A DNA stretch of 39,009 nucleotides from an uncultured Ruminococcus sp. (lineage in GTDB: Bacteria > Bacillota > Clostridia > Oscillospirales > Ruminococcaceae), in contig NZ_CAMKRR010000021.1 of assembly GCF_946415235.1 (NCBI RefSeq), positions 1 to 39,009 of the forward strand, given 5' to 3'. The notes below the pieces were generated by a model, which saw nothing but the letters and a program-made list of their open reading frames with translations, was not told the origin of the DNA and did no database searches. The position numbers and the translations under genes are program-made. Every line of letters starts with the position of its first letter. Positions within the stretch are counted from its first letter, which is position 1. Below are positions 5,990 through 14,489 of the stretch, one piece after another.

Positions 5990-8509
5990 TTATTGGGGAA
6001 GACTGGTTATCGAATGGAGCATGAATGCCTGTATTGCCTGTGCGTCACCTGTTGTAACGCCGTCGCCTCTGTCTCTTACATCAGCGTTTGCAAGTCCCTG
6101 CTTTGTAATATGGCGCTCGTCAGAGCCGTTTACACCGTACTTGTCGGGATTTGCAAGAGACTGCATTATCATAACTGCGTCGCTCAAGTCAACTTCGCCG
6201 TCGCAGTTAGCATCTCCGTAAAGGCTTGCCTCTTCATCGGCAGATGTCGCTGAAGAAGTTGTGGTAGTGGTGGCAGTAGTAGTTGTAGTAGTGGTCTCGG
6301 TCGTTGTGGTAGTTGTGACATCTCCCTGCTCGCCCGAGCCTGTATTTTCCGTAAGCGAAAGCAGATATGTGAGCGGTGAGTTCCAGTAGATAGTTATTTC
6401 GTTTGTGGAATAGCTCTCCGAATTGTCAACATAACACTTAGCCGCAGGCTGATCCTGACAGTAAGCCTTTGCGGCGCTGTCCTCAAGGTTCTGGTTCACA
6501 CCGCCTGCAAGCATACCCTTCATTGCATGGCCCACAGCCATTGAGGGACGGTGATGCGGATTTTCGGGAGATACCGTGCCGTAGCCCGATACAAAGCAGG
6601 TTCCCACAGGGTTTACGCCGAGGAGGTAGTTCAGCTGAGCCTGTGCAGCCTCCTTACAGCTCTCCTCACCTGTGAGCTCCCCTGCAAGAGCAAGGATTAT
6701 ACCGCCGTTGGCAATGGTCATATTGCTGCCCCAGTTGTACATTGTAAGAGCTGCGCCGTATGGATTTGAATTTGCATCCTTAAGGAGCGTCTTAGCCTGC
6801 GCTGTTACAGCGCTTGCAGCATTTTCGTATGCAGTTCTGAATACTTCCGACTCCTTGTCGGCATTCTTCATGGTGAGCAGAGCGATATTGCCGTAGTCGC
6901 CAACTGTTGACCAGTCCAGACCTGTAAGGGCTTTGCTTACATTCGCAAGATACTTCTCGTCGCCTGTTGCGCGGTACATCTGAACAGCTGCCCAGTAACG
7001 CTCGTCCTTGTCGGTGCGGTCACCGTACTCGCCTGTAACGATATCGGCAGGGTTCTTGAATACAAAATTCGGATTAGCCTCCAGCCATGCCCATGACTTC
7101 TCGGCAGCCTCCATACACTTCTTTGCGAAGTCCTTGTCGTACTCCTCGTAAAACTCTGCCGCAAGCGCCATGGAAGCACAGAAGTCGGCAGTAGCAGTTG
7201 AGCTTACGGGAGTTACGATAAGCTCTGCTGTTTCCTTTGTAGGCATAACGTATGCAGGGAAATTAGCGCATGATACCTTATGATATGCGCCGCCGTCGGC
7301 AGCCTGCATCTTCATCATCCACTCCAGCTCGAAACGTGCTTCATCAAGTATATCGGGAATGCCGTTTCCGCTCTCGGGGATACCGATATCATCGCTGTAG
7401 AGCTCGGGAGCTGCATCGTAAGCGTATATCAGGTCTGCAACAGCCTTTGCTGCGGGAACAACGTATCTGCCGTAGTCGCCTGCGTCGTGCCAGCCGCCGC
7501 TTACGTCTATCTTATCGCTTGTGCCGTAAACCGTTGCCATATCCGTATGGCAGGCCTCGTGACCGAATTCCTTGTCCTCTACCTTTACGCCGCAGCGCTG
7601 TAAATAAAGCATCCTCACGCTGTCGTCGACAAGGTTTGAATATACCTTGTCGCCTATCTCGAATGTATACGAATCGTCAAGTCCGCTGCATGAGATATAG
7701 TACCTGCCGGCTTCCTTTACAGATGAGAAATCACCGGTCCAGTTAGTCTCGTCAGCGCTCTTGTTTTCTGTCATGTTTTCGAGCTTGCCCGTGAATACAG
7801 CCTCCTTTGTATCCGCATTCACGACCTTGAATTCCGTCTGATCCGTAACGTCGCGGAATACTGCTGTTTTAATTCCGTCTGTCCTGTAGCCCACCTGATC
7901 CACATTTATGGACGGAGCATAGGGACGGCTTGAAGCATAGTCCACATTGCTGTCGTCAATGAGCTCCAGTGATACGTTGTCGATATAGATAGTATGCTCG
8001 GGGAGCTCGCCCTCGTGCTTCTCCTGTATACCACAGTTGAACACGAGCTTTGCCATAATGTCTGTTTCTTCCTTCATTGTGAACTCATAGTCCACTGTCT
8101 GAGGCTCGGAAGTAAGCTCAAGGCCCTTCCATGTGTAAGCCTGGTATGTGCCGCCGTTCTGCTGTATCATACCCTCGATATAGCGGTCAACGCTTGAAGA
8201 GATATCGTATTTGAGGCGATAAACTCCGTTCTGATACAGCGGTATTATGTCATAGAATACCTGAACAGAATAGTTCAGCTTACCCACGCTTGATACCGTG
8301 AGTGCAAGCTGTCCGTCCTCGGTGCCGAGCGAGCACTTTCCGCCGCTCTCCTTATAAGTTCCCCAGCCTGACACATTCTTATCGAATGTGGAATTGCTGA
8401 TGATGTTTCCCGCGGCATTAACAGGTACGCCGCTGTACGGCACAGCTGCCGCAAGTACTGTACAGGCTGCGAAAACAGCCGCACAGCGTTTTACAGTAAG
8501 ATTTTTCAT
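5990..8509 (-). CDS. Cellulosomal GH9 endoglucanase (CBM4-Ig-GH9-dockerin)
   Basis: 839 residues, secreted. Signal peptide 1-33 (basic start, then AAVFAACTVLAAAVP). Residues ~35-185 are a CBM4-type cellulose/beta-glucan-binding module. About 198-290 is the Ig-like domain usual before GH9 (NVDQVGYRTDGIKTAVF). The GH9 catalytic domain runs to ~718: catalytic-base aspartates in GGWHDAGD (D342, D345), the HHR motif at 652-654, and the acid Glu704 in STNEITIYW. A Thr-rich linker (731-755) leads to a type I dockerin (~763-836) with loops GDANCDGEVDLSD and DVRDRGDGVTTGD. It hydrolyses internal beta-1,4-glucan bonds and docks on a scaffoldin cohesin. The ATG is preceded by GAGAGGGA. Domain order matches GH9 enzymes of Ruminococcus and Clostridium cellulosomes. 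Confidence 0.95.
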   Translation of the reverse strand: MKNLTVKRCAAVFAACTVLAAAVPYSGVPVNAAGNIISNSTFDKNVSGWGTYKESGGKCSLGTEDGQLALTVSSVGKLNYSVQVFYDIIPLYQNGVYRLKYDISSSVDRYIEGMIQQNGGTYQAYTWKGLELTSEPQTVDYEFTMKEETDIMAKLVFNCGIQEKHEGELPEHTIYIDNVSLELIDDSNVDYASSRPYAPSINVDQVGYRTDGIKTAVFRDVTDQTEFKVVNADTKEAVFTGKLENMTENKSADETNWTGDFSSVKEAGRYYISCSGLDDSYTFEIGDKVYSNLVDDSVRMLYLQRCGVKVEDKEFGHEACHTDMATVYGTSDKIDVSGGWHDAGDYGRYVVPAAKAVADLIYAYDAAPELYSDDIGIPESGNGIPDILDEARFELEWMMKMQAADGGAYHKVSCANFPAYVMPTKETAELIVTPVSSTATADFCASMALAAEFYEEYDKDFAKKCMEAAEKSWAWLEANPNFVFKNPADIVTGEYGDRTDKDERYWAAVQMYRATGDEKYLANVSKALTGLDWSTVGDYGNIALLTMKNADKESEVFRTAYENAASAVTAQAKTLLKDANSNPYGAALTMYNWGSNMTIANGGIILALAGELTGEESCKEAAQAQLNYLLGVNPVGTCFVSGYGTVSPENPHHRPSMAVGHAMKGMLAGGVNQNLEDSAAKAYCQDQPAAKCYVDNSESYSTNEITIYWNSPLTYLLSLTENTGSGEQGDVTTTTTTETTTTTTTATTTTTSSATSADEEASLYGDANCDGEVDLSDAVMIMQSLANPDKYGVNGSDERHITKQGLANADVRDRGDGVTTGDAQAIQAFMLHSITSLPQ

Positions 8510-8666
8510 TATTGATTCCCTCTCATTTTGTGTTCGCGCCGAATAACATAATGTGCTTTTCAGATGCTCCGTACAGTGCAGATACGGCAGGACTTTGCCG
8601 TGTCCGAAGCCTCATAAAGCTCAGCATCACGCATACTCGGCATGGTTTTTGTGCTTTTACATCTAT

Positions 8667-8695
8667 ATTGTAACAGAACACAGAGAAGTATGCAA
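8667..8695 (-). promoter_or_regulatory. Candidate GH9 promoter
   Basis: On the minus strand TTGCAT (8690-8695) and TACAAT (8667-8672) are 17 bases apart. The -10 is good and the -35 weak, as would suit an activated or regulated promoter. It implies a 5' leader of roughly 150 bases. Confidence 0.5.
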
Positions 8696-8775
8696 TAACA
8701 TTTCAAACTTGTTGTATAACATTTTGCGCATTTATGGGCGGCTGCTTTGCAAACCTGTTTTTTCTCTTGAATAAG

Positions 8776-8804
8776 TTGATTTTTACAGTAAAGTATGTTA
8801 AACT
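8776..8804 (+). promoter_or_regulatory. Candidate promoter of the SUFU-domain gene
   Basis: TTGATT at 8776-8781 and TAAACT at 8799-8804 with 17-base spacing, about 68 bases upstream of the ATG at 8872. Moderate match to consensus. Confidence 0.4.
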
Positions 8805-8871
8805 GAAACTGTAAGCAGATCATAAGCCATTCACTTGACGGAATGTCAGAAAAAAGTATAAGGAGCGCAGT

Positions 8872-9564
8872 ATGGGACTGTTTGACAAATTAAGAAAAAA
8901 AGCGGAAAAGCCGCAGAAGGATACAGAAGAGATGATAGACCTTGAAAAGCCCGACTCATCGGGCTGGGACGCAATAACCGCCGCCTTTGAAAGGCTCTAT
9001 CCCGATCAGAAGGACCCGAAGCATTACGGCGTTCTTGTCCCGTGGGAGCTGGGCGGTGACGATCCCCTCACGGGTATCAGCATATACGAGACCGACGAGT
9101 ACTATCATTTTGTGACCTACGGGCTCAGCGAGATATTTGAAAAGGAGACCGACGATCCCGAGGTAAGCGGCTACGGTATGGAGTTCACATACAAGCTGAA
9201 AAGGTCGTGTATCTCCCCTGAGGACGAGGACGGAGAGCTCCGCTGTGTCTGCGGTATATTGCAGAAAATAGCAAGGATAACCTTCTCAAGCGGTGAGCTT
9301 TTCTGCGCCGATGAGTACATATACACAGGTCAGACCACAGGTATAGACCTTCATCAGAAATGCGGACTGACGGGCTTTATCCTTGTTGCCGATAAGGACG
9401 CAGACTCTATTGATACGCCAAACGGCAGGGTGGATTTTGTGGAGTTCATAGGCTGCACCGATGACGAGCTCCTTGCATTGAAGAACAAAGAGCTCACTGT
9501 ACCCGAGCTTTACGCAAAGCTCGGCAGCGACATCACCGATTACGGCAGGAGCTCAGTCCTGTAA
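8872..9564 (+). CDS. Suppressor-of-fused (SUFU) domain protein
   Basis: 230 residues, cytoplasmic, no signal peptide or membrane helix. After a charged N-terminus (LRKKAEKPQKD) the protein matches the bacterial SUFU-like domain: HYGVLVPWELGG, DPLTGISIYE, YHFVTYGLSE and GYGMEFTYKL are its usual blocks. In animals this fold binds Gli factors. In bacteria it is an uncharacterised domain often found with immunity or toxin systems; here it stands alone, without a toxin beside it. The start has AAGGAG 8 bases upstream. The gene is followed by a T-tailed terminator and looks monocistronic. Function unknown. Confidence 0.75.
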   Translation: MGLFDKLRKKAEKPQKDTEEMIDLEKPDSSGWDAITAAFERLYPDQKDPKHYGVLVPWELGGDDPLTGISIYETDEYYHFVTYGLSEIFEKETDDPEVSGYGMEFTYKLKRSCISPEDEDGELRCVCGILQKIARITFSSGELFCADEYIYTGQTTGIDLHQKCGLTGFILVADKDADSIDTPNGRVDFVEFIGCTDDELLALKNKELTVPELYAKLGSDITDYGRSSVL

Positions 9565-9602
9565 CCATTATTTTATTCATTGTTGGTTTTCAACAATAAC
9601 AC

Positions 9603-9648
9603 ATCCCGACTTTTATGCATTCATACAAAGTTGGGATTTATTTTTTTC
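9603..9648 (+). terminator. Terminator of the SUFU-domain gene
   Basis: ATCCCGACTTT (9603-9613) pairs with AAAGTTGGGAT (9627-9637) with one G-U pair, followed by TTATTTTTTT. Two more perfect hairpins flank it: ATTGTTG/CAACAAT near 9577-9595, and ATTAAACGG/CCGTTTAAT at 9651-9672. Confidence 0.8.
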
Positions 9649-9722
9649 TTATTAAACGGTTTTCCGTTTAATTTCATATGATTTCAGCCCACTTACAGAA
9701 AGGCTTTTCTCACCATAAAAAA

Positions 9723-9742
9723 GTACCGCCTTGCGGCGGTAC
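9723..9742 (-). terminator. Terminator of the polysaccharide operon
   Basis: GTACCGCC (9723-9730) and GGCGGTAC (9735-9742) form a perfect 8-bp stem with a 4-base loop. On the minus strand it is followed by TTTTTTATGG. It lies 14 bases after the capG stop and marks the end of the long minus-strand operon. Confidence 0.85.
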
Positions 9743-9756
9743 ATTATAATACTATA

Positions 9757-10941
9757 TCAGAACTTTCTCCAGACCATCTTATCCACAACGCCTGTGTATG
9801 ACTGGATTATCTTTACGACCTTATTGGATACGTTCTCCTCAACATAGTCGGGAACAGGTATGCCGTAGTCGCCGTTCTTATTCATCTCAACAGCTGTATC
9901 CACAGCCTGCAAAAGTGACTTTTCATCTATACCCGCAAGTATGAAGCAAGCCTTGTCAAGTGCCTCGGGGCGCTCCGTAGAGGTCCTTATGCATATTGCA
10001 GGGAAAGGATGTCCTACGCTTGTAAAGAAGCTGCTCTCCTCGGGAAGAGTACCGCTGTCGGATACTACTGCGAAAGCATTCATCTGTAAGCAGTTGTAGT
10101 CATGGAAGCCGAGAGGCTCATGCTGGATAACTCTCCTGTCAAGCTTGAAGCCGCTTGCTTCAAGACGCTTCTTTGAACGGGGGTGGCAGCTGTAAAGTAT
10201 AGGCATATCGTACTTTTCAGCCATCTTGTTTATAGCTGTGAAAAGGCTCATGAAGTTCTTTTCCGTGTCGATATTTTCCTCACGGTGAGCCGAAAGGAGT
10301 ATGTATCTTCCCTTTTCGAGACCGAGCTTCTTGTGTATATCCGAAGCCTCTATCTCTGCAAGGTTCTGATGAAGCACCTCTGCCATAGGCGAACCCGTAA
10401 CGTAGGTCCTCTCCTTCGGAAGTCCGCAGTCTGCAAGGTAACGTCTTGCGTGTTCGGAGTATGCAAGGTTTACATCGCTGATGATATCAACTATACGGCG
10501 GTTCGTCTCCTCGGGGAGGCACTCGTCCTTGCAGCGGTTTCCTGCTTCCATATGGAATATGGGTATATGGAGCCTCTTTGCGGGAATAGCCGAAAGGCAC
10601 GAATTCGTGTCACCGAGAATGAGCATAGCATCGGGCTTTATCTGGCTCATGAGCTTGTATGAGCAGTTGATGATATTGCCTACCGTAGCGCCGAGGTCGT
10701 CGCCTACAGCGTCCATGTATACCTCGGGGTCTGCAAGCTTTAAGTCCTTGAAGAATACGCCGTTAAGGTTGTAGTCATAGTTCTGACCCGTATGTGCAAG
10801 TATGCAGTCGAAGTACTCTCTGCACTTGTTTATAACTGCGGCAAGACGGATTATCTCAGGTCTCGTTCCAACAATGATAAGAAGCTTGAGCTTGCCGTTA
10901 TTTTTCCATTTGATATCTGAATAATCTGTTTTAATGTCCAT
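9757..10941 (-). CDS. capG: Non-hydrolysing UDP-sugar 2-epimerase, CapG/FnlC-like
   Basis: 394 residues, cytoplasmic, WecB-like GT-B fold. Motifs in order: GTRPEIIR, HTGQNYD, GDTNS, HMEAGNRC, the PEETNRR block, SAHREEN, and SDSGTLPEESSF near the C-terminus. WecB enzymes epimerise UDP-GlcNAc. Because the gene directly follows capE and capF, its substrate is most likely UDP-2-acetamido-2,6-dideoxy-L-talose, giving UDP-N-acetyl-L-fucosamine (UDP-L-FucNAc), the last step of that pathway. The capF stop and this start share one base (TAATG), a sign of coupling. It is the last gene of the operon. The family assignment is firm; the exact substrate is inferred from context. Confidence 0.9.
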   Translation of the reverse strand: MDIKTDYSDIKWKNNGKLKLLIIVGTRPEIIRLAAVINKCREYFDCILAHTGQNYDYNLNGVFFKDLKLADPEVYMDAVGDDLGATVGNIINCSYKLMSQIKPDAMLILGDTNSCLSAIPAKRLHIPIFHMEAGNRCKDECLPEETNRRIVDIISDVNLAYSEHARRYLADCGLPKERTYVTGSPMAEVLHQNLAEIEASDIHKKLGLEKGRYILLSAHREENIDTEKNFMSLFTAINKMAEKYDMPILYSCHPRSKKRLEASGFKLDRRVIQHEPLGFHDYNCLQMNAFAVVSDSGTLPEESSFFTSVGHPFPAICIRTSTERPEALDKACFILAGIDEKSLLQAVDTAVEMNKNGDYGIPVPDYVEENVSNKVVKIIQSYTGVVDKMVWRKF

Positions 10942-12143
10942 TATTTCACTACCTCAAAGAAAGTATCGGGGTGCTGAGGATCAAACTGCTCGTTTGCCCA
11001 CATTACCGTTACAAGATTTTCTGTATCGCTCAGGTTGATGATGTTGTGAGTATAGCCGGGGAGCATATGTATCGCCTGTATCTTATCCCCGCTGACCTCA
11101 AACTCTATTACCTCGTCAGTGCCTATCTTACGCTCCTGGATAAGTCCGTGGCCTGCAACCACTATAAAGAATTCCCACTTGCTGTTATGCCAGTGCTGAC
11201 CCTTTGTGATGCCGGGCTTGGAGATATTCACGCTGAACTGTCCGCAGTTCATGGTTTTCAGGAGCTCCGTGAAGCTTCCCCTGTCATCGCAGTTCATCTT
11301 TAAATCGAAGATAGTCTTCTCCTTTGGGAGATAGCTGAGATACATGGAGTAGAGCTTCTTTGCGAAGCTGTTATCTGGTATCTCGGGCATTACGAGAGTA
11401 TTCGGCTGAGCCCTGAAGGTATCGAGAAGATCAACGATCTCTCCGAGAGTTACCTTATGTGTCGTGGGTACATAGCAGTACTTTCCGTTATCCTTTGCAG
11501 CAGGATCAAGTCCGTCGTATTCGCAGCGGTGCTCCTTATTCTCAATAGCGTCGAACATTTCCTCTACAAGATCGTCGATATAGAGCAGCTCAAGCTGTGT
11601 CGAGCGGTCATTCACCTGTATGGGAAGATCATTTGCGATATTGTTGCAGAATGTGGCAACAGCGCTGTTGTAGTTAGGTCTGCACCACTTTCCGAACAGG
11701 TTCGGAAAACGGTAAACAAGTACCTTTGCGCCTGTTTCCTTACCGTAGTCAAAGAAGAGTTTCTCACCTGCAAGCTTTGACTTGCCGTAGTCGGACTCGC
11801 CGTATCTTCCTATGAGAGTTGCCTGTATGGAGCTCGATATCATTACGGGACAGGTATTCTTATGCTTTTTGAGAGCTTCAAGGAGCTCGCCTGCAAAGCC
11901 GAAATTTCCCGACATGAACTCGCTGTTGTCCTTGGGACGGTTCACTCCCGCAAGGTTGAAAACAAAGTCTGCCTTTGCACAGTACTCGTCAAGAAGCGCC
12001 TTGTCGGTATCTATATCAAATTCAAAGATCTCTTCAACCTGAAAGCTCCGTGTACGGTTCTTGCCGTCGCGGATATTCTTGAGGTTTGCAACTAAATTCT
12101 TTCCTGCGAAGCCCTTTGCGCCTGTTACGAGTATTTTCATCAC
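10941..12143 (-). CDS. capF: CapF-like bifunctional SDR reductase/cupin enzyme
   Basis: 400 residues. The N-terminal two thirds is a short-chain dehydrogenase/reductase (TGAKGFAGKNL nucleotide-binding start, FNLAGVNRPKD, then YGKSKLAGE with the Tyr-x3-Lys pair). The C-terminal ~110 residues form a cupin with KGQHWHNSKWEFF and MLPGYTHNI, whose histidines bind metal. This two-domain layout is specific to CapF/FnlB. The cupin epimerises the 4-keto sugar at C3 and the SDR reduces it, giving UDP-2-acetamido-2,6-dideoxy-L-talose. It overlaps capE by 4 bases (ATGA) and capG by 1, consistent with the three-enzyme UDP-L-FucNAc pathway. Confidence 0.93.
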   Translation of the reverse strand: MMKILVTGAKGFAGKNLVANLKNIRDGKNRTRSFQVEEIFEFDIDTDKALLDEYCAKADFVFNLAGVNRPKDNSEFMSGNFGFAGELLEALKKHKNTCPVMISSSIQATLIGRYGESDYGKSKLAGEKLFFDYGKETGAKVLVYRFPNLFGKWCRPNYNSAVATFCNNIANDLPIQVNDRSTQLELLYIDDLVEEMFDAIENKEHRCEYDGLDPAAKDNGKYCYVPTTHKVTLGEIVDLLDTFRAQPNTLVMPEIPDNSFAKKLYSMYLSYLPKEKTIFDLKMNCDDRGSFTELLKTMNCGQFSVNISKPGITKGQHWHNSKWEFFIVVAGHGLIQERKIGTDEVIEFEVSGDKIQAIHMLPGYTHNIINLSDTENLVTVMWANEQFDPQHPDTFFEVVK

Positions 12144-13183
12144 TTTAACCCCATTTCTGCGAGACGATCCTGGATATATGAAAGCGATGCTATCTTTTCC
12201 TTTGTCTCAGCAACTGTAAGGAGCTTTGTATTGCTTGAATTGAACTCGGTGAGGACATTTCTCTTCTCGTCGCCCTCCTTGAAGTACTTATCGTAGTTAA
12301 GACCTCTGTTGTCGGCGGGAACGCGGTAGAAGTCGCCCATATCTATAGCCTTCGCACACTCCTCGTTTGTGAGAAGGGTCTCGTACATCTTTTCGCCGTG
12401 ACGGATACCGATTATCTTGATATCCTCCTTCTTTCCGCCGAAGAGCTCGCATACAGCCTCAGCCTGTGTCTGTATAGTGCAGGCGGGAGCTTTCTGAATG
12501 AGGAGGTCGCCGTTCTCGCCCTTTTCAAATGCAAAAAGCACCAGGTCTACAGCTTCCTCAAGGGACATGATGAAACGTGTCATTGAAGGCTCGGTAAGAG
12601 TTATTGGCTGACCGCTTACGATCTGGTCTATCCACAGCGGGATAACAGAGCCGCGGCTGCACATTACGTTGCCGTAGCGGGTACAGCATATCTTTGTATT
12701 ACCCGATGTTCTTGACTTGGCGATAGCTACCTTTTCTTCAAGTGACTTTGAGATGCCCATAGCGTTTATAGGATATGCAGCCTTGTCCGTTGAAAGGCAG
12801 ATAACGCTCTTTACGCCTGCTTCAATAGCAGCTGTGAGCACGTTATCGGTGCCTATTACGTTGGTGCGTACAGCTTCCATGGGGAAGAATTCGCATGAAG
12901 GCACCTGCTTGAGAGCTGCTGCGTGGAAGATATAGTCAACTCCGTACATAGCGCCTCTTACAGACTGGAGATCGCGCACGTCGCCGATGTAGAACTTTAT
13001 CTTGTCAGCGACCTCGGGCATTGTTGCCTGAAAGTGGTGACGCATATCGTCCTGCTTCTTCTCGTCACGGGAGAAGATCCTTATCTCGCCGATATCTGTT
13101 TTAAGGAAGCGATTGAGCACAGCATTTCCGAAGCTGCCTGTACCGCCTGTTATCATAAGGGTAGCATCTTTAAATAATGACAT
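12140..13183 (-). CDS. capE: CapE/FnlA-like UDP-GlcNAc 4,6-dehydratase/5-epimerase
   Basis: 347 residues, extended SDR fold. NAD(P)-binding motif GGTGSFGN at residue ~13, FHAAALKQVP in the middle, and the active site STDKAAYPINAMGISK. The usual catalytic Tyr of YxxxK is Met here, which is normal for CapE/FnlA. The enzyme removes water from UDP-GlcNAc and inverts C5, producing the 4-keto-6-deoxy L-sugar used by CapF. It is the first committed step to UDP-L-FucNAc. Gene order capE-capF-capG with 4- and 1-base overlaps supports the assignment. A 65-base gap separates it from the upstream aminotransferase; its own ribosome binding site (CGGAGGA) lies within it. Confidence 0.93.
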   Translation of the reverse strand: MSLFKDATLMITGGTGSFGNAVLNRFLKTDIGEIRIFSRDEKKQDDMRHHFQATMPEVADKIKFYIGDVRDLQSVRGAMYGVDYIFHAAALKQVPSCEFFPMEAVRTNVIGTDNVLTAAIEAGVKSVICLSTDKAAYPINAMGISKSLEEKVAIAKSRTSGNTKICCTRYGNVMCSRGSVIPLWIDQIVSGQPITLTEPSMTRFIMSLEEAVDLVLFAFEKGENGDLLIQKAPACTIQTQAEAVCELFGGKKEDIKIIGIRHGEKMYETLLTNEECAKAIDMGDFYRVPADNRGLNYDKYFKEGDEKRNVLTEFNSSNTKLLTVAETKEKIASLSYIQDRLAEMGLK

Positions 13184-13248
13184 TTTTCATATTCCTCCGA
13201 ACTATCTTATTTTGCGTATTCTTCATTTATGATACACGGCTGCTCAGA

Positions 13249-14364
13249 TCACTTTTTACAGCTGAGTACCACATCACATATCCTGTCCACGTCCTCGATG
13301 CTGAGGTCTGCATACAGCGGGAGAGTAAGAACTCTCTTGCTGATGTGAAGTGCGACGGGAGTATTGTTTATATCGTATGCTCCGTGGAAGCAGTCAAAGG
13401 TATTTGTAAGCGGATAGAAGTACTTTCTTGCGCCGATACCATTGTCCGCAAGAGCTGCGAATACCTCATTCCTTGTGGAGCCGAAGAGAGTAGGCTCGAA
13501 TACTACGGGACAATAAGCGTAATTCGGCTCAACATCGTCCTGCAAAGGACAAAGGGTTATTCCCTCTGTTCCCGAAAGTCTTTCACGATAGCGCTCCATT
13601 ACTATCCTGCGCTTTTCGATCTCTCTGTCAAGGTGACGGAGGTTGCATATTCCCATTGCTGCCTGAAATTCGTTCATTTTAGCGTTTCCGCCTACGAATT
13701 CGACAGTCTCGGGACCGTGTATGCCGAAGTTCTTCATATCATTGAGGAGCTGTACAAGATGATCCTTCTTGAAGCATACAGCACCGCCCTCGATAGTGTT
13801 GAACACCTTTGTAGCATGGAAGCTGAACATCGAAGCATCACCGAAGCAGGCTGAGCTTACGCCCTTGTACTTTACGCCGAAAGCGTGTGCGGCATCGTAT
13901 ATTACCTTGAGTCCGTACTTGTCCGCAATGCGCTGTATCTCCTCAACCCTGCATATATTTCCGTAAACATGAACGGGAACTATAGCGCAGGTCTTGTCTG
14001 TGATGAGAGCCTCTATCTTTGTTACGTCGATAGTGTAGTCAACGGGGTCTATGTCGCAGAAAACAGGAACAAGTCCGTTTCTTACTATCGCATGGGTAGT
14101 TGAAGCAAATGTGAACGGAGTAGTTATGACCTCTCCGTTTTTCGGAAAGTTCATTGCTGCAAGAGCATTCTCAAGAGCAAGATGTCCGTTGGTGTAAAGC
14201 ACTGCATGAGGTACGTCAAGGTACTTTTCAAGCTCTGCCTGAAGCTCCTTGTGCTTTGCTCCCATATTGGTCAGCCAGTGGCTGTCCCAGAGTCCCTTTA
14301 TTTCCTCACAGTATTCCTCGTAATCAGGCATTGAGGAACGTGTGACCAAAATTTTATCTGCCAT
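13249..14364 (-). CDS. DegT/DnrJ/EryC1/StrS sugar aminotransferase
   Basis: 371 residues, full length for the family. PLP-binding features: TPFTFASTTHA (phosphate and ring stacking region), DAAHAFG (Asp157, whose side chain holds the pyridine nitrogen), and Lys186 in SFHATKVFNTIEGG, which forms the Schiff base. The family transfers an amino group from glutamate to a keto-sugar nucleotide at C3 or C4. The product is probably a dideoxy-amino sugar of the repeat unit; position and sugar cannot be told from sequence. GAGGTG lies close before the ATG. It follows the second, divergent DegT-fold gene by 125 bases. Confidence 0.88.
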   Translation of the reverse strand: MADKILVTRSSMPDYEEYCEEIKGLWDSHWLTNMGAKHKELQAELEKYLDVPHAVLYTNGHLALENALAAMNFPKNGEVITTPFTFASTTHAIVRNGLVPVFCDIDPVDYTIDVTKIEALITDKTCAIVPVHVYGNICRVEEIQRIADKYGLKVIYDAAHAFGVKYKGVSSACFGDASMFSFHATKVFNTIEGGAVCFKKDHLVQLLNDMKNFGIHGPETVEFVGGNAKMNEFQAAMGICNLRHLDREIEKRRIVMERYRERLSGTEGITLCPLQDDVEPNYAYCPVVFEPTLFGSTRNEVFAALADNGIGARKYFYPLTNTFDCFHGAYDINNTPVALHISKRVLTLPLYADLSIEDVDRICDVVLSCKK

Positions 14365-14489
14365 TTCACACCTCTGTAATTATTTATTTTCGGGTGCAGG
14401 TGATTATGTATCCGCCGATCCCCGTTTATATAAAAGGTCTTTTTCAAGGCCTTGTCATCATGACTTTATCCTGCATACGCCCTATGCGG

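Larger units (their letters stand above)
8510..8871. other. Divergent intergenic region, GH9 gene / SUFU-domain gene
   Basis: No gene is supported in these 362 bases. The stretch holds the GH9 promoter and its ~150-base leader on the minus strand, and a plus-strand promoter for the next gene. The leader contains short inverted repeats (CGGCA/TGCCG near 8585-8600 and CCGTA/TACGG overlapping it), so it may fold, but I recognise no known riboswitch. Confidence 0.6.

Noticed and set aside
6240-6312. Short tandem repeat on the plus strand
   Set aside because: It is the Thr-rich linker coding sequence of the GH9 enzyme, not an independent repeat.
7270-7746. 158-codon Arg/Ser-rich frame inside the GH9 gene
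   Set aside because: Low-complexity antisense translation of the GH9 catalytic domain.
13177-13854. 225-codon plus-strand frame
   Set aside because: Antisense shadow of the aminotransferase gene; Cys/Tyr-rich composition typical of out-of-frame translation.
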